Shown here piece after piece: positions 1-5,152 of a DNA stretch of 6,037 nt; position 1 is the first letter of the stretch, and each line of letters starts with the position of its first letter. This DNA is from an uncultured Deinococcales bacterium. GTDB lineage: Bacteria > Deinococcota > Deinococci > Deinococcales > Trueperaceae. The DNA lies in NCBI GenBank assembly GCA_937934635.1, contig CALGZD010000108.1, positions 1 through 6,037 on the forward strand, written 5' to 3'. Made by a program: the position numbers and the translations under genes. A model generated the notes under the pieces. That model did no database searches. It was not told where the DNA came from and worked only from the letters and a program-made list of their open reading frames with translations.

Positions 1-68
1 TACAGAAACTTGAACAAGTCATTACTTACATTATTTTATTGTTTTGGGTAGTTTTGTGTTGATGCTAT

Positions 69-98
69 ATAGGACCTAACATAATAGGACCTGACATA
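69..98. repeat. 15-bp tandem duplication downstream of infC
   Basis: Two adjacent 15-base units, ATAGGACCTAACATA (69-83) and ATAGGACCTGACATA (84-98), differ at one base. They lie between short complementary arms GATGCTA (61-67) and TAGCATC (128-134). No T-tract follows on the infC strand, so this does not look like a standard terminator. The rest of 1-189 shows no convincing gene. Confidence 0.8.
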
Positions 99-165
99 TG
101 AAAGCTAAAGCTATAGTCCAAATTGTGTAGCATCTTTAACGTCAAGAAATCAAATCATACTATTA

Positions 166-194
166 ACCATAAGCATTAAGACCATAAGCTTAAG
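166..194. repeat. Tandem duplication spanning the infC stop codon
   Basis: ACCATAAGCATTAAG (166-180) is followed at once by ACCATAAGCTTAAG (181-194), the same unit with one base missing. The second unit holds the infC stop codon (190-192, TAA on the minus strand). The duplication therefore copied the end of the coding sequence into the 3' untranslated region. It resembles the array at the end of the AroE-like gene. Confidence 0.8.
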
Positions 195-999
195 CTTCTG
201 CTGCTGGTGCTTCAGTAGTTTCTGTTTCAGCCATAACTTCAGCAGCAACTGTGGCTTCTTTAACCACTTCTTCTTTCACTACTGCTTCTTTAACTTCAGA
301 CTCAGTTGCTTCAGTTGCAGGTGCATCTGTAGTTCCTGGAGCTGTAGTGCTTGAAGTTGTAGTGTTTGAAGCTGTAGTCTCTGCTTTAGCTTCTTCAGCT
401 TTAGGCGCATCAGCTTGTGCATTTCTAGGCTTGTCTTTTGAAGCAGGTGCATTTGCAGCAGGAACAAGAACCATATTCATATCCATACCAGCAATATTTG
501 GTTTTGTTTCCACCGCTGCTACATCTTGGACTTCATCTGCAACGCGTTGTAAGAGTTGTTGACCAAGTTCTGGATGTGCTCGTTCACGACCACGGAACAT
601 GATAGTTGCCTTGACTTTGTGACCACCTTTGATAAAACGACGAATGTGGTTCACCTTAGTATTGAAGTCGTGATCGCCAACTTTAATGCGGAACTTAATT
701 GACTTGAGGTCTTGACTACGAGAACGCTTGCGCGCCTCTTTCTTTTTTTGCTGCTCTTCGTAGCGGAATTTACCATAGTCCATGATTTTTGCTACAGGCG
801 GATCAGCACTTTCGCCTACCATGACAAGATCTAAATCGACGGCTCTTGCTCTATCCATAGCTTCTCTAGTATCGATAATGCCCTGCTGCTCGCTATTTTC
901 ATCAATAAGACGAACCTGACGCACACGGATTTTCTCGTTAATTTTGAGGCCTTGGTCTCTGCCGCGATCTCTTCTGTCGTTTCTGTTATCTCTTGCTAT
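190..999 (-). CDS. infC: Translation initiation factor IF-3, probable AUA start, long C-terminal tail
   Basis: IF3 binds the 30S subunit, keeps it apart from 50S and checks start-codon and initiator-tRNA pairing. Numbering from the AUA start, the IF3 N-domain begins at about residue 18 (KINEKIRVRQVRL) and includes DPPVAKIMDYGKFRYE (66-81). A Lys/Arg-rich linker follows (84-95). The C-domain includes KSIKFRIKVGDHDF, GHKVKATIMFRGRE and MDMNMVLVPA (ending at 181). A core of about 181 residues fits the family (E. coli IF3 is 180). A GTG at 922-924 is also open, but it would cut into the conserved N-domain, so the start lies upstream. The best choice is ATA at 997-999, six bases after a GGAGG; an ATT at 940-942 preceded by AAGG is the alternative. 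Non-AUG starts are typical of infC and support autoregulation. Residues 1-17 are Arg/Asp-rich. Residues 182-269 form a low-complexity Ala/Glu/Thr/Lys tail that ordinary IF3 lacks. No L35 gene begins in the 189 bp downstream. Identity is very secure; the exact start is not. Confidence 0.95.
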   Translation of the reverse strand: MARDNRNDRRDRGRDQGLKINEKIRVRQVRLIDENSEQQGIIDTREAMDRARAVDLDLVMVGESADPPVAKIMDYGKFRYEEQQKKKEARKRSRSQDLKSIKFRIKVGDHDFNTKVNHIRRFIKGGHKVKATIMFRGRERAHPELGQQLLQRVADEVQDVAAVETKPNIAGMDMNMVLVPAANAPASKDKPRNAQADAPKAEEAKAETTASNTTTSSTTAPGTTDAPATEATESEVKEAVVKEEVVKEATVAAEVMAETETTEAPAAEA

Positions 1000-1004
1000 G
1001 AGAT

Positions 1005-1010
1005 ACCTCC
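1005..1010 (-). promoter_or_regulatory. Ribosome binding site that fixes the infC start
   Basis: The minus strand reads GGAGGT here, a near-perfect Shine-Dalgarno sequence. Six bases separate GGAGG (1006-1010) from the in-frame ATA at 997-999. No ATG, GTG or TTG in the infC frame lies at a suitable distance, which is the main reason for proposing an AUA start. Confidence 0.75.
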
Positions 1011-1177
1011 AAAAAAATTTGTTATAGCTAGTCTTTAACTATTTTTACTGACTATCTGCATCAATCTCGCACATCTAAGATGATTTGTGCAATTGCAAAA
1101 CTCACGCTTAGTTTATCTAGTAGTGACTACAAAAAAACGAACACTCCATAACCTAAATGGTTACACGCATTACTTTA

Positions 1178-1209
1178 AGTACATATGAGTAATAAGTTCA
1201 TATGTGACT
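1178..1209. repeat. Inverted repeat in the presumed infC leader
   Basis: ACATATGA (1181-1188) and TCATATGT (1198-1205) are perfect 8-bp inverted arms around a 9-base spacer. They extend to 11 bp (AGTACATATGA) if one unpaired G at 1206 is allowed. If infC starts transcription near 1357, this would form a hairpin in the leader RNA. It could equally be a dimeric regulator site. No T-tract makes it a terminator. Confidence 0.55.
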
Positions 1210-1363
1210 GTAAAACTGTGATGGGGTAGAAAGAGTTCTTACGGACACTATAAAAGAATGATTCTCTGTTTGCTTAAAAAGCTTGCTTAAAGACAAAATG
1301 ATGGTTCTCTAGATAATTGCTTGAGGTCTGAATAACTATAGTATTACGACCAACTTGCTTAGA

Positions 1364-1392
1364 ATTATAGCAAGAAACTAGATTAAAAGCAA
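1364..1392 (-). promoter_or_regulatory. Candidate infC promoter with extended -10
   Basis: On the minus strand, TTGCTT (1387-1392) is followed after 17 bp by a perfect TATAAT (1364-1369), which is preceded by TGC, giving the extended -10 form TGCTATAAT. Transcription would start near 1357 and give infC a leader of roughly 355 nt. The match is good, but this AT-rich region can produce chance matches, and a second promoter closer to the gene is possible. Confidence 0.45.
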
Positions 1393-1521
1393 TGTTTGCC
1401 ATTACAAGCAGCTTACTTGTAGGCTAAACACCGCAATTTTAAAGATTTTCTTAAGATATGCGCTATTGAAACGCTATATCTAGCTTATATCTAGCTTAAA
1501 TTGAGTAAATAAAGAGTAAAT

Positions 1522-1549
1522 TTGAAAACCTATAGGATTATGGGATTAT
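1522..1549 (+). promoter_or_regulatory. Candidate promoter for the AroE-like gene
   Basis: TTGAAA (1522-1527) and GATTAT (1544-1549) are separated by 16 bp and match the -35 and -10 consensus at five and four of six positions. Transcription would start near 1556, upstream of the micro-ORF and the AroE-like gene. The -10 element overlaps the left edge of an inverted repeat, which would suit repression there. Confidence 0.3.
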
Positions 1550-1568
1550 GCTAAAAAGTATTTAGCAT
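1548..1568. repeat. Perfect 8-bp inverted repeat at the candidate start site
   Basis: ATGCTAAA (1548-1555) and TTTAGCAT (1561-1568) are perfect inverted arms around AAGTA. The site sits at the candidate -10 and +1 of the AroE-like gene, a usual place for an operator. It could instead be a small 5' hairpin in the mRNA. Confidence 0.6.
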
Positions 1569-1585
1569 GGATAAAGGTCATTTTC

Positions 1586-1630
1586 ATGACACATAGGTGG
1601 ATGGTATACCTTATTAATCCATGCATTTAG
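1586..1630 (+). CDS. Candidate 14-codon leader micro-ORF overlapping the AroE-like start
   Basis: An ATG at 1586 opens a short frame encoding MTHRWMVYLINPCI and ending at TAG 1628-1630. AAAGG at 1573-1577 lies eight bases upstream, a reasonable ribosome binding site. The AroE-like ATG at 1621 is in another frame and has no purine-rich site at normal distance; the closest, AGGTGG at 1595-1600, is 20 bases away. The overlap would suit coupled translation, with ribosomes ending the micro-ORF and restarting at 1621. No homology is recognised, and a frame this short can occur by chance. Confidence 0.35.
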   Translation: MTHRWMVYLINPCI

Positions 1631-2421
1631 TAGCCCTTTGTACACAAAATCAGCAACTTGCACACGCACTCAGCGAGTTTAGAGATCGTAGCAGCAATAT
1701 TTATTTGCACCCGGTTCCTAGTAACACTCGCTTTGAAGCAGTTTGCGAAGGTTTAAAAGCTTTAGATTTTGTGGGCTTACTGGCACTAGATGAAGTTGCA
1801 CAAAAAGAGGCTTATCAACAAGCTGAACGCAGTAGTTTAGATGCTCAGGAAATCCTTGCTGCTGATAGTTTGACGGTTACTGCCAATGGTTTGATTGGTG
1901 AATACAACATGGCCAGAGCAATCATGCAGCTTCTCAAAACAAATGAGTGGGATGCAAGGGGGGCAAGAGCTGTGATTATTGGTGCGAATGCTTTAGCTCG
2001 GTCTATTGCAAGAGAGTTAGCTAGTTCAGGTGTAAGTCACTTGAGCTTATTTGCTGAGACGCAACCAAGTGCTGAAAATACTACGTCTGATTTAGCAGTA
2101 ACTACCCAGCACTATGCAGGTACATATACCGATTCACGTTTAACACACATGCTTACTGAAACTGATTTACTGATTCAGGTTACGAGCAAGGCTGAAGTGA
2201 AAATCGCAGATCAATATTTAGGACCACACCTGAGTTTTATAGATCTATCACCTGAAAATATGACCTTGTTGCGAAAGCGTGCGCTTAATTTAGGTGCTGC
2301 TACTTTGAGTTTGAAAGATGTGCAAGCCCAGCAAATTGCACTTTCACTCAATCACATGCTTGGTACGCAGCTATCTCCTGGACCATTTCTAGATATATTG
2401 CAAAATGTATCCAGTACTTAA
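1621..2421 (+). CDS. Shikimate dehydrogenase (AroE)-like protein, probably not catalytic
   Basis: The 266-residue product follows the AroE outline from end to end. It has an N-terminal strand and an AHALSE segment (14-19) where AroE has AHSLSP. YLHPVP and GLKALDFVGL (28-53) match the region before NVTxPxK. LTVTANGLIGEYN (84-96) matches the NTxxxxxGxLxGxNTDG stretch. A Rossmann-like ARAVIIGANALARSIARELASSG (115-137) and a C-terminal QAQQIALSLNHML helix (235-247) follow. Key residues are missing. The catalytic Lys is replaced within LLALDEVA, and the NTDG Asp is lost in EYNMAR. The NRTxxR NADP motif is absent (FAETQPS instead). AroE normally reduces 3-dehydroshikimate with NADPH; this protein probably cannot, and its role is unknown. 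Length is normal for AroE and the frame is intact, arguing against a fresh pseudogene. ATG 1621 is the first possible start, since TAA 1615-1617 is in frame just upstream. A glutamyl-tRNA reductase-type fold was considered and fits less well. Confidence 0.7.
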   Translation: MHLVALCTQNQQLAHALSEFRDRSSNIYLHPVPSNTRFEAVCEGLKALDFVGLLALDEVAQKEAYQQAERSSLDAQEILAADSLTVTANGLIGEYNMARAIMQLLKTNEWDARGARAVIIGANALARSIARELASSGVSHLSLFAETQPSAENTTSDLAVTTQHYAGTYTDSRLTHMLTETDLLIQVTSKAEVKIADQYLGPHLSFIDLSPENMTLLRKRALNLGAATLSLKDVQAQQIALSLNHMLGTQLSPGPFLDILQNVSST

Positions 2422-2519
2422 AACGTCTAGCACTTAAAACATCTAGCACTTAATTAGCACTTAAAGCGTCTAGTACTTAAACCGTCTAGCACTTAAACCG
2501 TCTAGCACTTAAACCCTCC
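2413..2519. repeat. 16-bp tandem repeat array beginning inside the AroE-like stop
   Basis: Six full 16-base units start at 2413, 2429, 2456, 2472, 2488 and 2504. One shortened 11-base unit lies at 2445-2455. The consensus is AGCACTTAAAMCGTCT. A decayed copy (AGCATTTGATTCTTGT) follows at 2520-2535. The first unit covers the last codons and TAA stop (2419-2421) of the AroE-like gene, so the array looks seeded from the gene's own end. Each unit carries a TAA. Because 16 is not a multiple of three, the TAAs fall in all three frames. The array ends at the -35 element of the next candidate promoter. Whether a protein binds it is unknown. Confidence 0.9.
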
Positions 2520-2524
2520 AGCAT

Positions 2525-2554
2525 TTGATTCTTGTAAATTCTCATATCTATAAG
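2525..2554 (+). promoter_or_regulatory. Candidate promoter for the glycosidase-family gene
   Basis: TTGATT (2525-2530) and TATAAG (2549-2554) are separated by 18 bp, matching the consensus at four and five of six positions. Transcription would start near 2561 and leave a leader of about 73 nt. The -35 element lies within the decayed last copy of the 16-bp array, so the array may influence this promoter. Confidence 0.45.
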
Positions 2555-2558
2555 TAAG

Positions 2559-2584
2559 ACTGTTGGTAGAGAAGAGATAACAGT
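2559..2584. repeat. Short inverted repeat in the leader of the glycosidase-family gene
   Basis: ACTGTT (2559-2564) and AACAGT (2579-2584) are perfect 6-bp inverted arms around a 14-base, purine-rich spacer. They lie at the expected transcription start of the downstream gene, so they could be an operator or an mRNA hairpin. The arms are short enough for chance. Confidence 0.35.
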
Positions 2585-2633
2585 TACAATTCCAAACTAA
2601 TAATTTAAAAACACAACATCTTTGGGGAGAGTA

Positions 2634-4877
2634 GTGGGCATTATCATATTTATTTTTGAACGTTTATTTTTACAACTGAAGGCTTTAAAACTAATTCTAG
2701 CAATTAGCATCTTATCTGTAGTAACTTTAGGTTTTGCACAAACTCTCATACAGGTACCTACTCTCATGCAAGCACCTAGTAGTATTGTTCAGAAAAATGC
2801 CAATGGTATTGTGTTGAGCTATAATGCTCAGGTGCTTCAGTATACTGTGGCGCAAGGGTGGACGGTTAATCAACAAGCTAGTCAATTCTCTTGGCAGCCC
2901 CCCTATGACCAAACACCACATATACAAAACAGTTCAGTTTATGTTGATGAACAAATCTTGCAATATCTAGGTTTGAATCTGCCTCGGCTCAATAATATTC
3001 GTTTTTCTACAAGTGAGCGTTTTCGGATTGTCTTTGATTTAGATGAGCGGATAATCATAGATAACTTTTCAGCAGAGGGCACGATAACAGCTGCTAGACC
3101 TTTAGAACTCAATATGCCTAGTTTGGCTGTGCCTTGGGGTTTAACAGAGCAAATTGAAGATGTGAGTATCCAGCTTGTTAGTGAGTTGGATAAAACACGC
3201 ATTAAGTTTAGTAGTCAGCAAGAACGACCTTATAGAGTCTATAGTTTATCTGAGCCAAGGCGTTTGGTCCTCGATTTTGAAGGGCAAGCTCAGCAAGAAG
3301 TAGCCCAGCAAGGGCAAGCTCAGCAAGTGCTAGCTCAGCCAGCTTATGTTGCAACGCAGGGCATACAGACACAGGCTAATCAAACACAAGGTATTCAGGC
3401 ACAGGCTAATCAAACACAGGGTATTCAGACACAGGGTATTCAGACACAGGCTAATCAAACACCTCAAGCAACACCTCAAGTACCGATAGCAGCACAAGCA
3501 CCTGCACCTATTGCCCCTCCTCCAGTGCAACCAGCTCAAGTAGCGGCAGTACCAGCTCCTGTATCTTCTGTGCAACCACAGCTCCCTTCAGTACAGATTG
3601 GTGTGGCACAACAACAGCAACCATCACAACAACAACTGTCACAACAACAACCACAACAACAAGGTATCGGTGTAGCTCAACAGCCTGTCAGTCCTTCACA
3701 GGTTGCTACAACTCCACCTATAACTTCACCTACAATTCCAGCAACAGCCCCACCTCTCAATACTGGTACACCAGGTAACAGTGCTATTAGTAACAGTGCT
3801 ATTAGTACGACACCTGCTAACACTGAACCTACTGCTACAGGTATTGGTCAAAGCCTCAATTCTTTTTTGGAAAATGCTAGTGACATTGCAGCAGCAGCAG
3901 AACAGACATTCAAAGATAAATCACCACTTGATAAAGTTTTAGCAAGTGGTGTGCGTTATCGCAGGTTTCCTTTTAGTACTGCTGTTGGGCAGAGCATTGT
4001 TCATGTTGTTGAGATTAGCCCCGGTTATGGTGAGTTTCGGGTAGTGGGTAGCTTAACGACACCACGCACGATAAGTGAATTATCTAATGGTGCATTTATT
4101 GGCATTAACGCTGGATACTTTGATCCAAGGACGCATACGTCTATTGGCTTATTAAAGATTGCTGGTTCAGAACTTGCAGAGCCTACACGCAATCGTGCCA
4201 GTGTGGCTTTTGGTCCTGGGGTGACGGAAATTAACCGTGTGTCAACACAAGTGACGGTCTCGAGCCAAGGGCGCACTGTGCCAATCACGGGCTACAATGC
4301 TCCCGCTAAAACAACGGTTTATACCATGCCAAATGCACGTGTTGGTGTGCCTGGGCAGGGTGTTATTACGGTTAAAGATAATCGAGTGATTGAAAATAAA
4401 ATTGGACCACGTACTGTTCCTTTTGATGGTTATGCCATTGTTTACGACGCGGATATGAACGATCCCTACTTTCGTTCTCTTGCTATGTTGAATACGGGTG
4501 ATACTATCCAAGCGCAGTTTGAAGCGAATCCAAAGCAGTTGCTTGCTTTGCCATATGCAGTTGAGGCTGGACCCTTGCTAGTAGAAAATGGGCAGAGTGC
4601 TTACAACCCTGGCTTTGAAAATTTTGAGAATGCCTATATTTTGAATGGGCGTACACATCAGGCAGCTATTGGGGCTCGAGCCGACGGTACTGTCCTGCTC
4701 GTTGCTGCTGAGGCAATGGTTGCCAAAGAACTCATACCACTTTTCACTTTTTTAGGTGCTGATAAAGCTATGCGCTTAGATAGCGGTAGCAGTACACAGC
4801 TATTTGTTGATGGAAAAGTAATCAATAAAAGGTCAGAAAGACGAGTAGTGAGTGGGATTGTTTATTTACCAAACTAA
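2634..4877 (+). CDS. Secreted phosphodiester glycosidase-family protein (AMIN-like plus NAGPA/DUF2233 domain)
   Basis: I chose the GTG at 2634 because GGGGAG (2624-2629) precedes it by four bases. A TTG at 2622 is in frame but overlaps that site. The product is 747 residues, numbered from the GTG. A signal peptide with hydrophobic core about 20-32 is likely cleaved after GFA (35). Next comes a beta-rich region with VYVDEQILQYLGL (about 103-115), resembling a copper-amine-oxidase N-terminal fold. An AMIN-like region ends in YRVYSLSEPRRLVLDFEG (200-217). A Gln/Pro/Ala/Thr-rich linker follows (218 to about 405), with GIQTQANQTQ repeats and Gln runs. The C-terminal domain (about 436-747) has GINAGYF (490-496), RTHQAAIGARADGTVLLV (673-690) and RLDSGSSTQLFVDGK (714-728), the hallmarks of the phosphodiester glycosidase family. 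AMIN domains often bind cell-wall or envelope glycan, so an envelope or exopolysaccharide role is inferred. The substrate is unknown. The usual DGGGS is DSGSS here, so activity is not assured. Confidence 0.85.
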   Translation: MGIIIFIFERLFLQLKALKLILAISILSVVTLGFAQTLIQVPTLMQAPSSIVQKNANGIVLSYNAQVLQYTVAQGWTVNQQASQFSWQPPYDQTPHIQNSSVYVDEQILQYLGLNLPRLNNIRFSTSERFRIVFDLDERIIIDNFSAEGTITAARPLELNMPSLAVPWGLTEQIEDVSIQLVSELDKTRIKFSSQQERPYRVYSLSEPRRLVLDFEGQAQQEVAQQGQAQQVLAQPAYVATQGIQTQANQTQGIQAQANQTQGIQTQGIQTQANQTPQATPQVPIAAQAPAPIAPPPVQPAQVAAVPAPVSSVQPQLPSVQIGVAQQQQPSQQQLSQQQPQQQGIGVAQQPVSPSQVATTPPITSPTIPATAPPLNTGTPGNSAISNSAISTTPANTEPTATGIGQSLNSFLENASDIAAAAEQTFKDKSPLDKVLASGVRYRRFPFSTAVGQSIVHVVEISPGYGEFRVVGSLTTPRTISELSNGAFIGINAGYFDPRTHTSIGLLKIAGSELAEPTRNRASVAFGPGVTEINRVSTQVTVSSQGRTVPITGYNAPAKTTVYTMPNARVGVPGQGVITVKDNRVIENKIGPRTVPFDGYAIVYDADMNDPYFRSLAMLNTGDTIQAQFEANPKQLLALPYAVEAGPLLVENGQSAYNPGFENFENAYILNGRTHQAAIGARADGTVLLVAAEAMVAKELIPLFTFLGADKAMRLDSGSSTQLFVDGKVINKRSERRVVSGIVYLPN
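3360..3461 (+). repeat. 30-bp coding tandem repeat in the linker
   Basis: The DNA encodes GIQTQANQTQ, GIQAQANQTQ, a half unit GIQTQ, and GIQTQANQT in tandem. The unit is 30 bp with one 15-bp half copy, so the frame is kept. This Gln/Asn/Thr-rich stretch lies in the flexible linker of the secreted protein. High identity between copies points to recent expansion by slippage, and the number may vary between strains. Confidence 0.85.
3776..3805 (+). repeat. 15-bp in-frame duplication in the linker
   Basis: TAACAGTGCTATTAG occurs twice without a gap (3776-3790 and 3791-3805), giving NSAIS twice near the end of the linker. The copies are identical, which suggests a recent duplication. Confidence 0.85.
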
Positions 4878-5095
4878 TACCAAGTCCGAAAATATATGTA
4901 GCAAAAGAATGTGTTAGAAGCGTCAGGTGCGTTAGGTTATTCCGCCAGTTACCTGAATTATACCGAAGTGAATCATAAATGTCATAATCCCAGTCAATAC
5001 ACAAGGTTTTCAAGCCTTTATCCTTCGGTTATTTCGCAATCTTTGCGACTATATCTTTATGACATTCATCTTTCAGTTTAGTATTACTACTACTA
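4878..5095. other. Convergent spacer with several inverted repeats
   Basis: No gene was found. Perfect inverted pairs are TCAGGT/ACCTGA (4923-4928/4951-4956), ACCGAAG/CTTCGGT (4962-4968/5023-5029), AATGTCATAA/TTATGACATT (4978-4987/5057-5066) and TCGCAA/TTGCGA (5034-5039/5043-5048). An imperfect stem covers 5003-5018. The second and third pairs interlock as in a pseudoknot. ACCTGAAT at 4951-4958 recurs in the terminator loop at 5108-5115. This could be a structured 3' untranslated region, a small RNA or the remains of a small mobile repeat. No tRNA or known RNA family was recognised. Confidence 0.4.
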
Positions 5096-5132
5096 AAAAA
5101 TGCCCTAACCTGAATCAGATGAGGGCATTTTT
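5096..5132. terminator. Bidirectional intrinsic terminator
   Basis: AAAAATGCCCT (5096-5106) and AGGGCATTTTT (5122-5132) form an 11-bp stem with a 15-base loop. The six G/C-rich base pairs next to the loop give the hairpin, and the A/T part supplies a T-tract on either strand. It sits between two convergent genes and can end both the glycosidase-family transcript and the glpX transcript, whose stop is 20 bp away. Confidence 0.9.
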
Positions 5133-5152
5133 ATGTGATAGGGTTTAAAGCG

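Larger units (their letters stand above)
1011..1620. other. Long divergent intergenic region
   Basis: About 610 bp separate the infC ribosome binding site from the AroE-like start codon. No convincing protein gene was found apart from a micro-ORF at its right end. It contains a candidate infC promoter, a candidate plus-strand promoter, several short inverted repeats and small tandem duplications. Examples are TATATCTAGCT repeated at 1473-1495, GGATTATG repeated at 1535-1550, and GAGTAAAT-like copies at 1503-1521. Further short stems are CTTGCT/AGCAAG (1354-1359/1369-1374) and TACAAG/CTTGTA (1403-1408/1416-1421). No tRNA or known riboswitch was recognised. Confidence 0.6.

Noticed and set aside
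3..62. A hydrophobic plus-strand frame open from the left edge (QKLEQVITYIILLFWVVLC)
   Set aside because: Only 19 codons are visible and no conserved motif is present. It could be the end of a membrane protein gene, but it cannot be supported from this window.
61..134. Possible infC terminator from arms GATGCTA/TAGCATC
   Set aside because: The arms are 60 bases apart, the inner pairing is weak and no T-tract follows on the infC strand.
251..562. Plus-strand open frame opposite infC
   Set aside because: It is the complement of the low-complexity Ala/Thr/Glu tail of IF3; the composition explains the open frame and no family is recognised.
1636..2421. Glutamyl-tRNA reductase (HemA) fragment
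   Set aside because: The order of segments, including AHALSE, GLIGEYN and the C-terminal QAQQIAL helix, follows AroE. The HemA catalytic Cys motif and dimerisation domain are absent.
2413..2519. CRISPR-like array
   Set aside because: The units are 16 bp and directly adjacent without unique spacers, so this is a simple tandem repeat.
3330..3575. Minus-strand Cys/Leu/Arg-rich frame opposite the glycosidase linker
   Set aside because: It mirrors the Gln-rich tandem repeats of the real gene and has no ribosome binding site or family features.
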